Below, piece by piece: positions 1 to 7,652 of a stretch of DNA of 64,000 nt. Location: contig NZ_JAJTWT010000005.1 of assembly GCF_021353235.1 (NCBI RefSeq), positions 372,001 through 436,000 on the forward strand, given 5' to 3'. Source of the DNA: Pelomonas caseinilytica. Lineage in GTDB: Bacteria; Pseudomonadota; Gammaproteobacteria; Burkholderiales; Burkholderiaceae_C. Position 1 is the first letter of the stretch; the number at the start of each line of letters is the position of its first letter. The notes beneath the pieces were generated by a model. The model saw only the letters and a program-made list of their open reading frames with translations. It did not search any database and was not told where the DNA came from. A program made the position numbers and the translations under genes.

Positions 1-383
1 GCCGGGTAGCCCATCAGCTTGAGGTTGTCGTTGTTGACGATGAAGCCGTCCTTGCTGACCTTGAACTGGCCGTTGCGGCTGTAGCGCGTGGGGTTGACGC
101 CGTCGCTGACCTGGAAGAAGCCGCCGCCGTTGATGGCGAGGTCCATGGGGTTCTCGGTCGTCGTGATGTTGCCCTGCGTGAACTGCTGGGCCACCGACTG
201 CAGCGAGGTGCCGATGCCGATCTGGTTCTGCCCCGCGCCGTTGAGGGCGGCGGCGTAGACGTCCGCGAACTCGGCCCGCGAGCCCTTGGCGCCGTAGGTG
301 CCCGAGTTGGCGATGTTGTTGCCGATGACGTCGAGGTTCTTGGAGGCGGCGTTGAGCCCGGAGAGGCCTTGCTGGAAGCTCAT
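1..383 (-). CDS. flgE: Flagellar hook protein FlgE, N-terminal part (cut by window start)
   Basis: Only the first ~127 codons are present; the gene runs off the left edge. The N-terminus reads MSFQQGLSGLNAASKNLDVI followed by GNNIANSGTYG, the flagellar rod/hook N-terminal heptad region with the ANSGT turn typical of hook and rod proteins. Further on it has the hook-type segment with NGAGQNQIGIGTSL and a GGGFFQV motif. FlgE polymerises into the extracellular hook that joins the rod to the filament. It is the last gene visible of a leftward flgB-C-D-E series and starts 30 bp after flgD, with AAGGA upstream. FlgE is preferred over FlgF/FlgG because of this gene order. Confidence 0.9.
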   Translation of the reverse strand, partial: MSFQQGLSGLNAASKNLDVIGNNIANSGTYGAKGSRAEFADVYAAALNGAGQNQIGIGTSLQSVAQQFTQGNITTTENPMDLAINGGGFFQVSDGVNPTRYSRNGQFKVSKDGFIVNNDNLKLMGYP

Positions 384-413
384 GGAGGAGTCCTTGCTGT
401 GCGGAAGGGGTGA

Positions 414-1058
414 TCAGTTGACGGCCGACACGGCCGTGTAGTCGACGGGGCCGAGGCGGTCGAGGTTGAGCTTGAGGCTGCCGTTCTCGCTGTAGACGGC
501 GTTGACCTTGTCGTAGGCGTAGGTCGTCGACGTGACGGCGGCGGTGCCGTTGGCTGCGGTGATGCGGTACTTGACCTCACTGCCCTCGGAGGCCAGCGTG
601 CCGGCCTTCCAGGTGAAGGTCTGGCGGCCCGAGCCCTGGGCACCCAGCTGCTGGGTGTCGATGACGTTGCCGGCCGGGCCGAGGATCTCCAGCTTGACCG
701 TCTTGGCCGCGCCGTCGAGCTCGTAGCTGCCCTCGGCGACGCCGTTCACGACCTGGATCTTGTCGCTGGGCACGGCCACCTCGCGGCCCACCAGCGAGAT
801 GGACTGCAGCGCCTGCATCTGGCCGAGCTGGCCGCCCAGGCTCTTGATGCTGGTGTCCAGGGTCGAGAGGCTCGTGACCTGCTGGATCTGCGCCATCTGG
901 CTCGTCACCTGGGCGTTGTCCATGGGGTTGAGCGGGTCCTGGTTGTTCATCTGCGCGACGAGCAGCTTCAGGAAGCGGTCCTGGGTCTCGGCGGCGTTCT
1001 TCGTCGAGGTGGGGCTGCCGGTGCCGGAACTGCTGCCGTTGAGTGCCGTGATGTCCAT
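414..1058 (-). CDS. flgD: Flagellar hook capping protein FlgD
   Basis: 214 aa. FlgD caps the growing hook and allows FlgE subunits to assemble. The N-terminal half holds the family signature, FLKLLVAQMNNQDPLNPMDN at about residues 29-48, followed by a T/Q-rich helix. The C-terminal half is the FlgD Ig-like/tudor domain with a GPAGNVIDT strand and a TFTWKAGT strand. Length is normal for the family. It lies between flgC and flgE in the usual order. The gap to flgC is 132 bp and contains G/C hairpins, so expression may be modulated there. No signal peptide, as expected for a type III export substrate. Confidence 0.95.
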   Translation of the reverse strand: MDITALNGSSSGTGSPTSTKNAAETQDRFLKLLVAQMNNQDPLNPMDNAQVTSQMAQIQQVTSLSTLDTSIKSLGGQLGQMQALQSISLVGREVAVPSDKIQVVNGVAEGSYELDGAAKTVKLEILGPAGNVIDTQQLGAQGSGRQTFTWKAGTLASEGSEVKYRITAANGTAAVTSTTYAYDKVNAVYSENGSLKLNLDRLGPVDYTAVSAVN

Positions 1059-1149
1059 CGCTCAATCCTTGTTTTCAAGCCGCGGCGCCGAAGGCCGCCG
1101 CGACATCCAGCAGCAGCCGCGGAACCGGCTTTGCCGGGCCGCTGGTTGC

Positions 1150-1181
1150 GCCCCCTTGAGGGGGGAGGCGCGAAGCGCTTC
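1150..1181. repeat. Paired GC hairpins in the flgC-flgD spacer
   Basis: CCCCC-TTGA-GGGGG occupies 1151-1164 and the perfect palindrome GAAGCGCTTC lies at 1172-1181. The whole spacer (1059-1190) is otherwise gene-free. Such G/C-rich paired hairpins resemble the dispersed intergenic repeats of Burkholderiales genomes. That comparison is from memory; a genome-wide copy count would settle it. There is no T-tract, so it is not a standard terminator for flgC. Confidence 0.45.
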
Positions 1182-1190
1182 GGGGGTGGG

Positions 1191-1607
1191 TCATGACTGG
1201 CCGAGTTGCAGGGTCTTGAGCAGCAGGTTCTTTGCCGTGCTCATGACTTCGATGTTGTTCTGGTAGGACCGTGACGCCGAGATCATGTTGACCATCTCTT
1301 CCACCGGGTTGACGTTGGAATAGGTCACGTAGCCGTCGGCATCGGCCTGCGGATGCTTGGGGTCGTGCACGCGGCGGCCGGGGGTCTGATCCTCGGTGAT
1401 GGTGCTCACGCGCACGCCGGCGTTGCCGCTGTCGTTGCCGGCGCCCATCAGCTGGGTCTGGAAGACGACCTGGCGGGCCTTGTAGGCCTGGCCGTCGGGG
1501 CCGGCCACGGTGTCGGCGTTGGCCAGGTTGCTGGCCACCACGTTCAGGCGCTGGCTCTGGGCGCTGACCGCGCTGCCGCTGACACTGAAGATCTGGAACA
1601 TCGACAT
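1191..1607 (-). CDS. flgC: Flagellar proximal rod protein FlgC
   Basis: 138 aa, full length. A structural subunit of the proximal rod in the periplasm, exported by the flagellar type III system. The N-terminus (MSMFQIFSVSGSAVSAQSQR) is followed by the rod motif NVVASNLANADT, and the C-terminal coil carries VNPVEEMVNMISASRSYQNN, the diagnostic FlgC/FlgG-type end. It follows flgB by 22 bp, consistent with a shared transcript flgBCDE. Confidence 0.96.
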   Translation of the reverse strand: MSMFQIFSVSGSAVSAQSQRLNVVASNLANADTVAGPDGQAYKARQVVFQTQLMGAGNDSGNAGVRVSTITEDQTPGRRVHDPKHPQADADGYVTYSNVNPVEEMVNMISASRSYQNNIEVMSTAKNLLLKTLQLGQS

Positions 1608-1629
1608 GGCTCAGTCCTTTCCTTGGCCG

Positions 1630-2043
1630 TCAGCCCTGGTTGGGCGACTTCATCGAGTCCAGCGTCGTGCGCACGGACGCGTTGATGAAACGCAGCGTGG
1701 CCTCGTACTTGACGGAGTTGTCAGCGAAGCTGGCGCGCTCGCGGTCCATGTCGACGCCGTTGCTGTCGAGGTTGGTCTGGGCCTGCAGCGCATAGACCTT
1801 GCCGCTCTCGCCGCGGGCGCCGGCCAGGGGGGCGATGTGCCCGGCCTGGGTGGTCGCCATGGCGCCGGGCGTGCCGACCTCGCCGGTCGCCTCGCGCAGC
1901 GCCCGGGCGAAGTCGATGTCGCGGGCCTGGTAGCCCGGCGTGTCGGCGTTGGCGATGTTGCTGGCGAGCAGGCGCTGGCGCTCCGCCCGCAGCGTCAGGG
2001 CCTGGGTCTGGAAGTTCAGCGTGTCGGTGAGTCGGTTCAGCAT
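1630..2043 (-). CDS. flgB: Flagellar basal body rod protein FlgB
   Basis: 137 aa from the ATG at 2043. A longer open frame extends upstream but is only the antisense of flgA/flgN. The start is fixed by the FlgB N-terminus MLNRLTDTLNFQTQALTLRA followed by SNIANADTPGYQARDIDF, the rod-protein signature. The C-terminal part (GVDMDRERASFADNSVKYEA) matches FlgB. FlgB forms the cell-proximal rod. First gene of the leftward operon and divergent from flgA, so the 144-bp gap 2044-2187 should hold its class II promoter; no clear sigma-28 or sigma-54 box was found there. Confidence 0.95.
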   Translation of the reverse strand: MLNRLTDTLNFQTQALTLRAERQRLLASNIANADTPGYQARDIDFARALREATGEVGTPGAMATTQAGHIAPLAGARGESGKVYALQAQTNLDSNGVDMDRERASFADNSVKYEATLRFINASVRTTLDSMKSPNQG

Positions 2044-2187
2044 GGTGGTCCCCTCGCGTTGCATGGCCGGGGCGGGCCTTCTCGCAAATTGTTCTGCCGC
2101 AGGCCCCGAAACATGAGCGGGATAAGCAGGGCCAAAGCCGCTCAATTCCGACCCAGCGCGCCTCCCGCCATCTCTAGAGTGGCGGCC

Positions 2188-2886
2188 ATGCTGCGTGCCA
2201 CCCTGCTCTTCGTCTGCCTTTGCGCTGCCGTGCTCACGGCGCGGGCGCAGACCGCCCTCGACCCGGCGCTGCTGGAGCGGGTGCGCGCGCTGGCCGAGAC
2301 CGCGGCCCGCGCCGCCGCGCCGGCCAGCGCCCGCGTGGCCGTGGAGATCGGACAGCTGGACGCGCGGCTGCGCCTGGCGCCGTGCGCACAGGTCCAGCCC
2401 TATCTCCCCCCGGGCATGTCCATGTGGGGCCGCACCCGGATCGGGCTGCGCTGCACCGAGGGCAGTACCCGCTGGAACGTGACGCTGCCGGTGCGCGTGG
2501 CCGTCTTCGGCAAGGCCGTCGTCGCCACCGGGCCGCTGCCGGCCGGCGTGAATTTGTCTCAAGACCAGCTGGCGATGGCCGATATCGACATTGCGGCCGA
2601 ACCCGGCGCCGTCTTCACCGAGCCCGGCCTGCTGGTCGGCCGGGTGCTGGCGCGCCCGCTTGCAGCGGGCGATGCCGTGCGCGCGCCGGCCCTCAAGTCG
2701 CGCCAGTGGTTCGCCGCCGGCGAGACCGTGCAGGTCCTCGCCGTCGGCGAGGGCTTCTCGGTGGCGTCCGAGGCCCAGGCCCTCGGGCCGGGCCTGGAAG
2801 GCCAGGACGTGAGGGTGCGCTTCGAGAGCGGCCGCGTGGCCAGCGGCCGGGCCGTGGGCGAGCGGCGAGTGGAGCTGCTGTTGTGA
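2188..2886 (+). CDS. flgA: Flagellar P-ring assembly chaperone FlgA
   Basis: 232 aa. A Sec signal peptide is visible (MLRATLLFVCLCAAVLTARA|Q). FlgA is a periplasmic chaperone for FlgI P-ring assembly. The mature protein has the family layout: an N-terminal variable part, then a SAF domain with LSQDQLAMADIDIAAEPGAV near residues 120-140, and a C-terminal VRFESGRVASGRAVGERRVEL segment. The ATG at 2188 is chosen because it places the signal peptide exactly at the N-terminus. Divergent from flgB and 138 bp upstream of flgM. Confidence 0.92.
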   Translation: MLRATLLFVCLCAAVLTARAQTALDPALLERVRALAETAARAAAPASARVAVEIGQLDARLRLAPCAQVQPYLPPGMSMWGRTRIGLRCTEGSTRWNVTLPVRVAVFGKAVVATGPLPAGVNLSQDQLAMADIDIAAEPGAVFTEPGLLVGRVLARPLAAGDAVRAPALKSRQWFAAGETVQVLAVGEGFSVASEAQALGPGLEGQDVRVRFESGRVASGRAVGERRVELLL

Positions 2887-2938
2887 GCAAACTGCCACGG
2901 ATCGCCGGAACTGGCCGGAAAAACCTCCCAAATCCCGC

Positions 2939-2965
2939 TCAAGATCCTCGGCTGGCGGCCGATAC
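2939..2965 (+). promoter_or_regulatory. Putative sigma-28 (FliA) promoter for flgM-flgN
   Basis: TCAAGATC, exactly 11 bp, then GCCGATAC. The enterobacterial FliA consensus is TAAAGTTT-N11-GCCGATAA; the -10 half matches 7 of 8 bases and the spacing is exact. It lies 60 bp upstream of flgM in the flgA-flgM spacer. FlgM synthesis from a FliA promoter is the known feedback arrangement. Confidence 0.75.
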
Positions 2966-3024
2966 AGGAGGAAACTCCCCTGCAGTGCCCGCCGCGGGGC
3001 CCGCCCCGCACCCTGGAGAAGCTC

Positions 3025-3357
3025 ATGAAGATCGGTAACAGCCACGACGGCAGCGTCAGCCCCCCGAAGGCCGAACGCGCCACCTCGCGCAAATCCGAGG
3101 CCACGGCCACGACCGGCAACATCCAGCATCCGGCCAAGTCGGCCCCGGCCGCCAGTGCCCAGGTCGCCATTTCCAGCGCCGCCAAGCTGGCCGCCGCCGG
3201 CACCGGTTCCGACGACGGCAGCTTCGACGCAGCCAAGGTCCAGCGCATCTCCCAGGCCATCAGTGAGGGCAAGTTCACGGTCAACGCCAGTGCGATCGCG
3301 GACAAGCTGGTCGCGAATGCGCAAGAATTGCTGAACGCGCGTGCCAACAAGCATTGA
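3025..3357 (+). CDS. flgM: Anti-sigma-28 factor FlgM
   Basis: 110 aa. Cytoplasmic inhibitor of FliA that is exported once the hook is complete, coupling late flagellar gene expression to assembly. The N-terminal half is disordered and K/S/A-rich; the C-terminal third has the sigma-binding helices (KVQRISQAISEGKFTVNASA then IADKLVANAQELL), the conserved FlgM signature. It has the FliA-like promoter at 2939 and is followed 10 bp later by flgN. Slightly longer than the ~97-aa enteric protein because of the N-terminal extension. Confidence 0.93.
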   Translation: MKIGNSHDGSVSPPKAERATSRKSEATATTGNIQHPAKSAPAASAQVAISSAAKLAAAGTGSDDGSFDAAKVQRISQAISEGKFTVNASAIADKLVANAQELLNARANKH

Positions 3358-3367
3358 TCGACCCTCC

Positions 3368-3760
3368 ATGACCGCCACTGCCACGTCCACCCCGCTCGGC
3401 GCCGAGCTCGAAGCTCCGCTGCTGGCCGTCGAGGCCGCGCTGAACCAGCTCGGCGACGCCCTGGCCCGGCGCGACGCCGCCGGCATCGAGCAGCACGCGG
3501 CCGAACTGCACCAGCACCTGGCCTGCGCCGTGCAGACCTTCAGCGCCGCCGCCCGCACCGGCGGCGTGCCCGCGGCCCTGCGCAACCGCCTGGTGCGCGC
3601 CGGCGGCCTGCTGGCCGCCCAGCGCGAAGCCCTGGCCCGCGGCAATGCCTCGCTGGACCGCGCTCTGGACGTGCTGATCCCCAGCGAACCCACGGGCCTC
3701 TACGGCGCGGGCGGCAAGGCCGAGCGCCGCACCGTCGGCGGCGGCAGCTATCAGGCCTGA
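3368..3760 (+). CDS. flgN: Flagellar export chaperone FlgN
   Basis: 130 aa from the ATG at 3368; an in-frame ATG at 3341 would overlap flgM. FlgN is the cytosolic chaperone for the hook-filament junction proteins FlgK and FlgL. Sequence identity is weak by nature in this family. The call rests on a mostly helical protein (ALNQLGDALARRDAAGIEQH, LAAQREALARGNASLDRAL), the length, and the position directly after flgM, the canonical flgM-flgN pair. Confidence 0.8.
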   Translation: MTATATSTPLGAELEAPLLAVEAALNQLGDALARRDAAGIEQHAAELHQHLACAVQTFSAAARTGGVPAALRNRLVRAGGLLAAQREALARGNASLDRALDVLIPSEPTGLYGAGGKAERRTVGGGSYQA

Positions 3761-3784
3761 GGCGTCCGCGCCCCATGATCAAAA

Positions 3785-3811
3785 GCCACCCTCGGGTGGC
3801 GTTGTCGTTTT
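3785..3811 (+). terminator. Rho-independent-like terminator after flgN
   Basis: GCCACC-CTCG-GGTGGC (3785-3800) followed by GTTGTCGTTTTC. The stem is perfect; the T-tract is interrupted. It lies between convergent flgN and the DUF1841 gene and may serve both strands, since AAAA precedes the stem. Confidence 0.6.
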
Positions 3812-3824
3812 CGAGGCCGGGGGC

Positions 3825-4256
3825 TCAGCGCGTGGCCGCTTGGCGCACCTTGTCGAGGTAGGCGTGCCCGTCCGGCGGCAGGCCGCTGCGCTGCGAGGCC
3901 CAGATCATCTCGCCCAGAGCCTCCATGGCCGTGTGGTGGGCTTCGTGCCTCGAATTGCGCCGGGCCGAGAGCAGGTCGACGGCCTGGCGGATGCCTGCGG
4001 GCTGGTCGATGGCATGCTGCTCCGTGATGGTCAGGTGCATGGACAGGTGCAGAAAGGGGTTGGTGCGCCCCTCTTCCACGGTGTAGACCTTTTCCAGCGC
4101 GCCGGCCTCGTCGGCCAGGTCGGCGTGGTACTCGGGATGCTCGGCGATCCAGTCCGCCGCCAGCGCCTCCATGGGCGTGAGCGGCAGTCCGTCACGCCAT
4201 TTGCGGTAGGTGGCGCAGAAGAAGCGCCGGACTTCGAGCTGGGAGGGGGCGAACAT
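3825..4256 (-). CDS. DUF1841 family protein
   Basis: 143 aa. Conserved proteobacterial protein of unknown function. The family signatures are clear: MFAPSQLEVRRFFCATYRKW at the N-terminus, PLTPMEALAADWIAEHPEYH, GRTNPFLHLSMHLTITEQ, and GEMIWASQRSGLPPDG at the C-terminus. The many conserved His residues suggest metal binding, but that is inference. It lies 12 bp downstream of the hipA-like gene and could be read through from it, though no functional link is known. Confidence 0.88.
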   Translation of the reverse strand: MFAPSQLEVRRFFCATYRKWRDGLPLTPMEALAADWIAEHPEYHADLADEAGALEKVYTVEEGRTNPFLHLSMHLTITEQHAIDQPAGIRQAVDLLSARRNSRHEAHHTAMEALGEMIWASQRSGLPPDGHAYLDKVRQAATR

Positions 4257-4268
4257 GGGCGGATTGTC

Positions 4269-5489
4269 TCAGCGGGCGTAGTCCATGCCCCGAGCCCACA
4301 TCCCTGCCATGCCGTCCAGCAGGGCTTTCGGGATGCGCTCGTCCTGGTGGGCTGCGGCGAGCGTGTCGCGCAAGGCTTCGGCGATGCGGGCCAGTACCGG
4401 CGCCGGCTGGGCCACGCCGCAGGCCTGCCGGCCGAAGCGCAGGAGTTCCTCCGTGGTCGGGTAGGCCCGCGTCTGGCCACGGCCGGCGAACAGGCGCAGG
4501 GCCAGGGTTCGGTCCTCCTCGTCCTCGCCGCCGGTCCAGCGCTGGTAGCGGTAGATGGCCGTGGTGACGACGTCGTACATCGGCGCCAGGCGCGCACCCC
4601 AGGACTCGTCGTAGCCGACGCCGAAGTTCTTCAGGTGACCGTCCCCGTTGCGGACCATGATGGTGAAGGCCACCTGCTCGAAGAAGCGTGCGAGGTCCAC
4701 CGCGGGCAGGGCCAGCGCCTTCAGCACCTGGGACACCGTCTCGTAGCTGCCGTGATATTTGCGGTCCGACAGGGTGTCACGCACGGACAACCCCATCAGC
4801 GCCGCGACGTCCTCGAAGCCCAGGCGGCGGCCATCGGGCTGCAGGTCGAAGCGGTCGAGGATGAGCAACTGGCCGTCGTCCGACAGGGCATGCCCGGGCA
4901 CGGCGATGCCGGCGCGCGACGCCGCCTGCAGGCACAGGAACTCATTGGCCGCGAGCCCTGGATAGGCTTGCGAGCCGGCCTTGACGATGAGGTTGGGCAC
5001 CGGGATGGACGCGCGGTCGGGCAGCATGAGCTTGGGCTGCACCCCCGCGATGCCGAGGCCGCTGGACAGGTAGGCCGCCACCAGGTCGTCGAACACCGCC
5101 TGGCTGTAGGGCAGGCGGAGCAGCTGCTCGCGCGACATCGGCACCGGCGGGGGTGCAGGCGGCGCCTCGGGCAGGTGGAAGCCCAGCCGGCCGATGCCGT
5201 TCTCGCCGATCAGGCCGAGCAGATGCATGGGCGTGAGCGGCTGCTTGGGATACAGGGCCCGCACCCGCTCGAAGAGATAGCCCTCCGGCAGGTTCTGGTC
5301 CATCACCGGGAACAGGGCGCTGCTGCGGTAGAGCAGCTGGCGCGGCGGCATCAGCAGGCCGACCGAGGGCTGGGTGTCGTCATCGCGGCGATAGCTGAAG
5401 ACGAGCTGCGACTCGCGCCGCAGGTCGCCGCAGGGGGCGCCGTTGAGGTCGACCCGCAGGTGGCGGATGCGCTCAGGCAGCGTCGTCAT
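4269..5489 (-). CDS. hipA: HipA-like serine/threonine kinase toxin (chromosomal pair)
   Basis: 406 aa from the ATG at 5489; a GTG 18 bp upstream is also possible. HipA kinases inactivate targets such as glutamyl-tRNA synthetase and are neutralised by HipB. The nucleotide loop GIAGVQPKLML lies near residue 145-155, LIVKAG supplies the ATP lysine, the catalytic NGDGHLKNFG lies near 277-288, and MYDVV carries the metal Asp. The residue corresponding to the autophosphorylated Ser150 of E. coli HipA (S-I-A-G) appears to be Gly here. The gene overlaps hipB by 17 bp. Targets are unknown. Confidence 0.85.
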   Translation of the reverse strand: MTTLPERIRHLRVDLNGAPCGDLRRESQLVFSYRRDDDTQPSVGLLMPPRQLLYRSSALFPVMDQNLPEGYLFERVRALYPKQPLTPMHLLGLIGENGIGRLGFHLPEAPPAPPPVPMSREQLLRLPYSQAVFDDLVAAYLSSGLGIAGVQPKLMLPDRASIPVPNLIVKAGSQAYPGLAANEFLCLQAASRAGIAVPGHALSDDGQLLILDRFDLQPDGRRLGFEDVAALMGLSVRDTLSDRKYHGSYETVSQVLKALALPAVDLARFFEQVAFTIMVRNGDGHLKNFGVGYDESWGARLAPMYDVVTTAIYRYQRWTGGEDEEDRTLALRLFAGRGQTRAYPTTEELLRFGRQACGVAQPAPVLARIAEALRDTLAAAHQDERIPKALLDGMAGMWARGMDYAR

Positions 5490-5751
5490 CGTCGAGCGCT
5501 TCCGCACCGAAGCGGCGCTGCATCTCCGCCAGGGTCGGCATGCCGGCGGGCTGCAAGGCGAGGCTGAGGCCGAGGGCGCGCAGGATGTCCAGCAGGGCGC
5601 TGACCGTCACGTCCTCGCCACGTTCGAGGCGATAGAGGATGTCGCGGCTGCGGCCGGCGCGTGCGGCCACCTCCACGGCGGTCAGCGCCAGTTGCTGGCG
5701 ATGGCGCTTCACGGCGGCGCCGAGGTCGATCGGCAGGCGTATGGTGTCCAT
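5473..5751 (-). CDS. hipB: HipB-like antitoxin, XRE-family repressor
   Basis: 92 aa. An XRE helix-turn-helix spans about residues 13-65 (LGAAVKRHRQQLALTAVEVA, then ARAGRSRDILYRLERGEDVT). The C-terminal tail is acidic (ALDDDDAA) and could thread into the toxin. Order hipB-hipA with overlapping ends is the standard toxin-antitoxin layout. Two matching operator-like palindromes overlap and precede its start codon, so autorepression is expected. Confidence 0.87.
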   Translation of the reverse strand: MDTIRLPIDLGAAVKRHRQQLALTAVEVAARAGRSRDILYRLERGEDVTVSALLDILRALGLSLALQPAGMPTLAEMQRRFGAEALDDDDAA

Positions 5752-5762
5752 GATTCAGGACA
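5745..5762. promoter_or_regulatory. HipB operator 1 (TGTCC-N8-GGACA)
   Basis: TGTCC-ATGATTCA-GGACA, a perfect 5-bp inverted repeat with 8-bp spacer, overlapping the hipB start codon. The architecture equals the E. coli HipB operator, TATCC-N8-GGATA. Confidence 0.75.
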
Positions 5763-5785
5763 TTTTCGCCGGAACAGGCTTGAAA

Positions 5786-5803
5786 TGTCCAGAAATCAGG
5801 ACG
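5786..5803. promoter_or_regulatory. HipB operator 2 (TGTCC-N8-GGACG)
   Basis: TGTCC-AGAAATCA-GGACG, four of five paired positions, 41 bp (about four helical turns) upstream of operator 1 on the same face of the helix. Together they fit cooperative binding of two HipB dimers. Confidence 0.7.
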
Positions 5804-5816
5804 CGCCTCCGGCCAT

Positions 5817-7652
5817 TCAGCCGTCCTGCCGGTCCCAACCACCCCGCTGCGCCCTTCTGTGCGCCTCCTCCGCCTCGCGCTCGGCGGCAAGGAGCTGGTC
5901 GAACTGCTGGCGGCCCAGCTTGGCGGCGGCGATCAGGGCGTTCTCGTCGCGCTGCAGGGGCACCATGCTTTCGAGCAGTTCGATGTTGTGGCGCCGAAAG
6001 CGCATGGCCTGGCGGCGGGCGGCGTGTGGCTCCATGCCGGTCAGCTCGAGCACGCTGCGGGCGCTCATCAGCGCGGCATCGAAGGTCTCGCGCTCGACGT
6101 GGCTGACGCCGAGTTCACGCAGCCGGTAGTAGTGCTGCACGTTGCGGGCGCGGGCGACGACGGCGAGCTCCGGGAAGTGCTCGCGCGCCAGCTCGGCGAG
6201 GGTCAGGCTCTGGGCGATGTCGTCGATGGCGATGACGAGGATGCGCGCCGTGGCCGCCCCGGCGCTCTTGAGCAGGTCCAGCCGGGTGGCGTCGCCGTAG
6301 TGCACCTGCCAGCCGAAGCGGCGCAGGCTCTCGATGGCTTCGGCATCGTGGTCCAGCACGGTGGCCTCCAGGCCGTTGGCCCGCAATAGCCGGCCCACGA
6401 CCTGGCCGTAGCGCCCGCTGCCGGCGATGAGGATGGGTGCGGGCGGCGGCGGGGCGTCGTCGCGCGGGTGGCCGGCGCCCAGGCGCGCGAGCTTGCGGGA
6501 CATCAGGCCGTCGCCCCCCGCCAGCAGCAGCGGCGTGAGCGCCAGCGACAGCGCCACCGCGGCGACCAGGGCCGAGTTCTGGGCCGCGTCGATCATGCCT
6601 TCGCCCTGGGCCAGCTGGAAGACGACGAAGCCGAACTCGCCGCCCTGGGCCAGCAGGATGACGAAGGCCGGCCGCTCCACCAGCGGGACCTTCATGGCCC
6701 TGGACATCGCCGCCAGCACCAGCGTCTTGCAAACCAGCAAGGCCACCAGCACGGCGGCCACCAGCCCCGGCTGGGCCGCGACGGCGCGCAGGTCCAGCCC
6801 CATGCCGACGGCGATGAAGAACAGGCCCAGCAGCAGGCCCTTGAAGGGCTCCAGGTCGGTCTCCAGCTCGCGGCGGTACTCGCTCTCGGCCAGCAGCACG
6901 CCGGCCAGGAAGGCGCCGAGGGCCATCGACAGCCCCACGAGCTGCATCAGCGCCGCCGTGCCGATGACCAGCAGCAGGGCCGCCGCGGTGAAGATCTCGG
7001 GCGTCTTGCTGTGGGCGATCCAGCGCAGGGCGGGGCGCAGCAGCAGCCGGCCGCCGAAGATGATGGTGACGATGGCGCCCACCGCCTTGCCCGCCGCGAG
7101 CCAGGTGCGGCCGTCGCCGTCGTCGTGGGCGCCGCTGAGGGCGAGCACCGGCACGAGGGCCAGCACGGGGATGGCGGCGATGTCCTGCAGCAGGGCCACC
7201 GACAGGATGCTTTCCCCGGCGGTCGTTCGGCCGAGGTTGCGCTCGGCCAGCACGGCCAGGGCCACGGCGGTGGACGACATCGCCAGCCCCAGGCTCACGA
7301 CCAGGGACAGCCGCCAGGGGTGGCCCGTGGCCATGCCCACGGCGGTGAGCACCGCCGCGCAGCCCAGCAGCTGCACGCTGCCCCAGCCGAAGATGGGCCG
7401 GCGCATGGCCCACAGCCGCTTGGGCTCCAGCTCGAGGCCGACGAGGAAGAGCATCAGCACGACGCCGAGTTCGGCCACCTCGGGAATGGCGCTGCTCTCC
7501 GGCACCAGGCCCAGCACCGCGGGGCCGATGAGCACGCCGGCGACGAGGTAGCCGAGGATGGAGCCCAGGCGCAGATAGCGCGCCAGGGGCACGGCGAATA
7601 CCGCGGCGGCGAGGAAGACGAGGGGCAGGACGAGCCAGTTGCCGTGGGTCAT
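5817..7652 (-). CDS. kefC: KefB/KefC-type potassium:proton antiporter
   Basis: 611 aa. CPA2-family membrane transporter. The N-terminal ~380 residues form about a dozen hydrophobic helices (YLVAGVLIGPAVLGL, ELGVVLMLFLVGLELEPKRL, ALLQDIAAIPVLALV, FIAVGMGLDL). The cytoplasmic part has a TrkA-N/RCK nucleotide-binding fold (ILIAGSGRYGQVVGRLLRAN with GxGxxG near residue 410). In Kef systems the RCK domain binds glutathione or its adducts to gate K+ efflux during electrophile stress. The ATG at 7652 overlaps the stop of the upstream flavoprotein gene (ATGA), supporting a Kef channel plus ancillary subunit. A longer upstream frame is a shadow. Confidence 0.88.
   Translation of the reverse strand: MTHGNWLVLPLVFLAAAVFAVPLARYLRLGSILGYLVAGVLIGPAVLGLVPESSAIPEVAELGVVLMLFLVGLELEPKRLWAMRRPIFGWGSVQLLGCAAVLTAVGMATGHPWRLSLVVSLGLAMSSTAVALAVLAERNLGRTTAGESILSVALLQDIAAIPVLALVPVLALSGAHDDGDGRTWLAAGKAVGAIVTIIFGGRLLLRPALRWIAHSKTPEIFTAAALLLVIGTAALMQLVGLSMALGAFLAGVLLAESEYRRELETDLEPFKGLLLGLFFIAVGMGLDLRAVAAQPGLVAAVLVALLVCKTLVLAAMSRAMKVPLVERPAFVILLAQGGEFGFVVFQLAQGEGMIDAAQNSALVAAVALSLALTPLLLAGGDGLMSRKLARLGAGHPRDDAPPPPAPILIAGSGRYGQVVGRLLRANGLEATVLDHDAEAIESLRRFGWQVHYGDATRLDLLKSAGAATARILVIAIDDIAQSLTLAELAREHFPELAVVARARNVQHYYRLRELGVSHVERETFDAALMSARSVLELTGMEPHAARRQAMRFRRHNIELLESMVPLQRDENALIAAAKLGRQQFDQLLAAEREAEEAHRRAQRGGWDRQDG

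Noticed and set aside
2044-2187. Sigma-54 promoter before flgB (GGCAGAACAATTTGC on minus)
   Set aside because: The GG-GC spacing is 11 instead of 10 bp, so it was not accepted.
1510-2886. 458-aa plus-strand frame ending in flgA
   Set aside because: The first part is antisense to flgB/flgC; the signal peptide places the true start at 2188.
1630-3693. 687-aa open frame on the minus strand
   Set aside because: Only its last 137 codons are flgB; the rest is antisense of flgA, flgM and flgN, a common effect in high-GC DNA.
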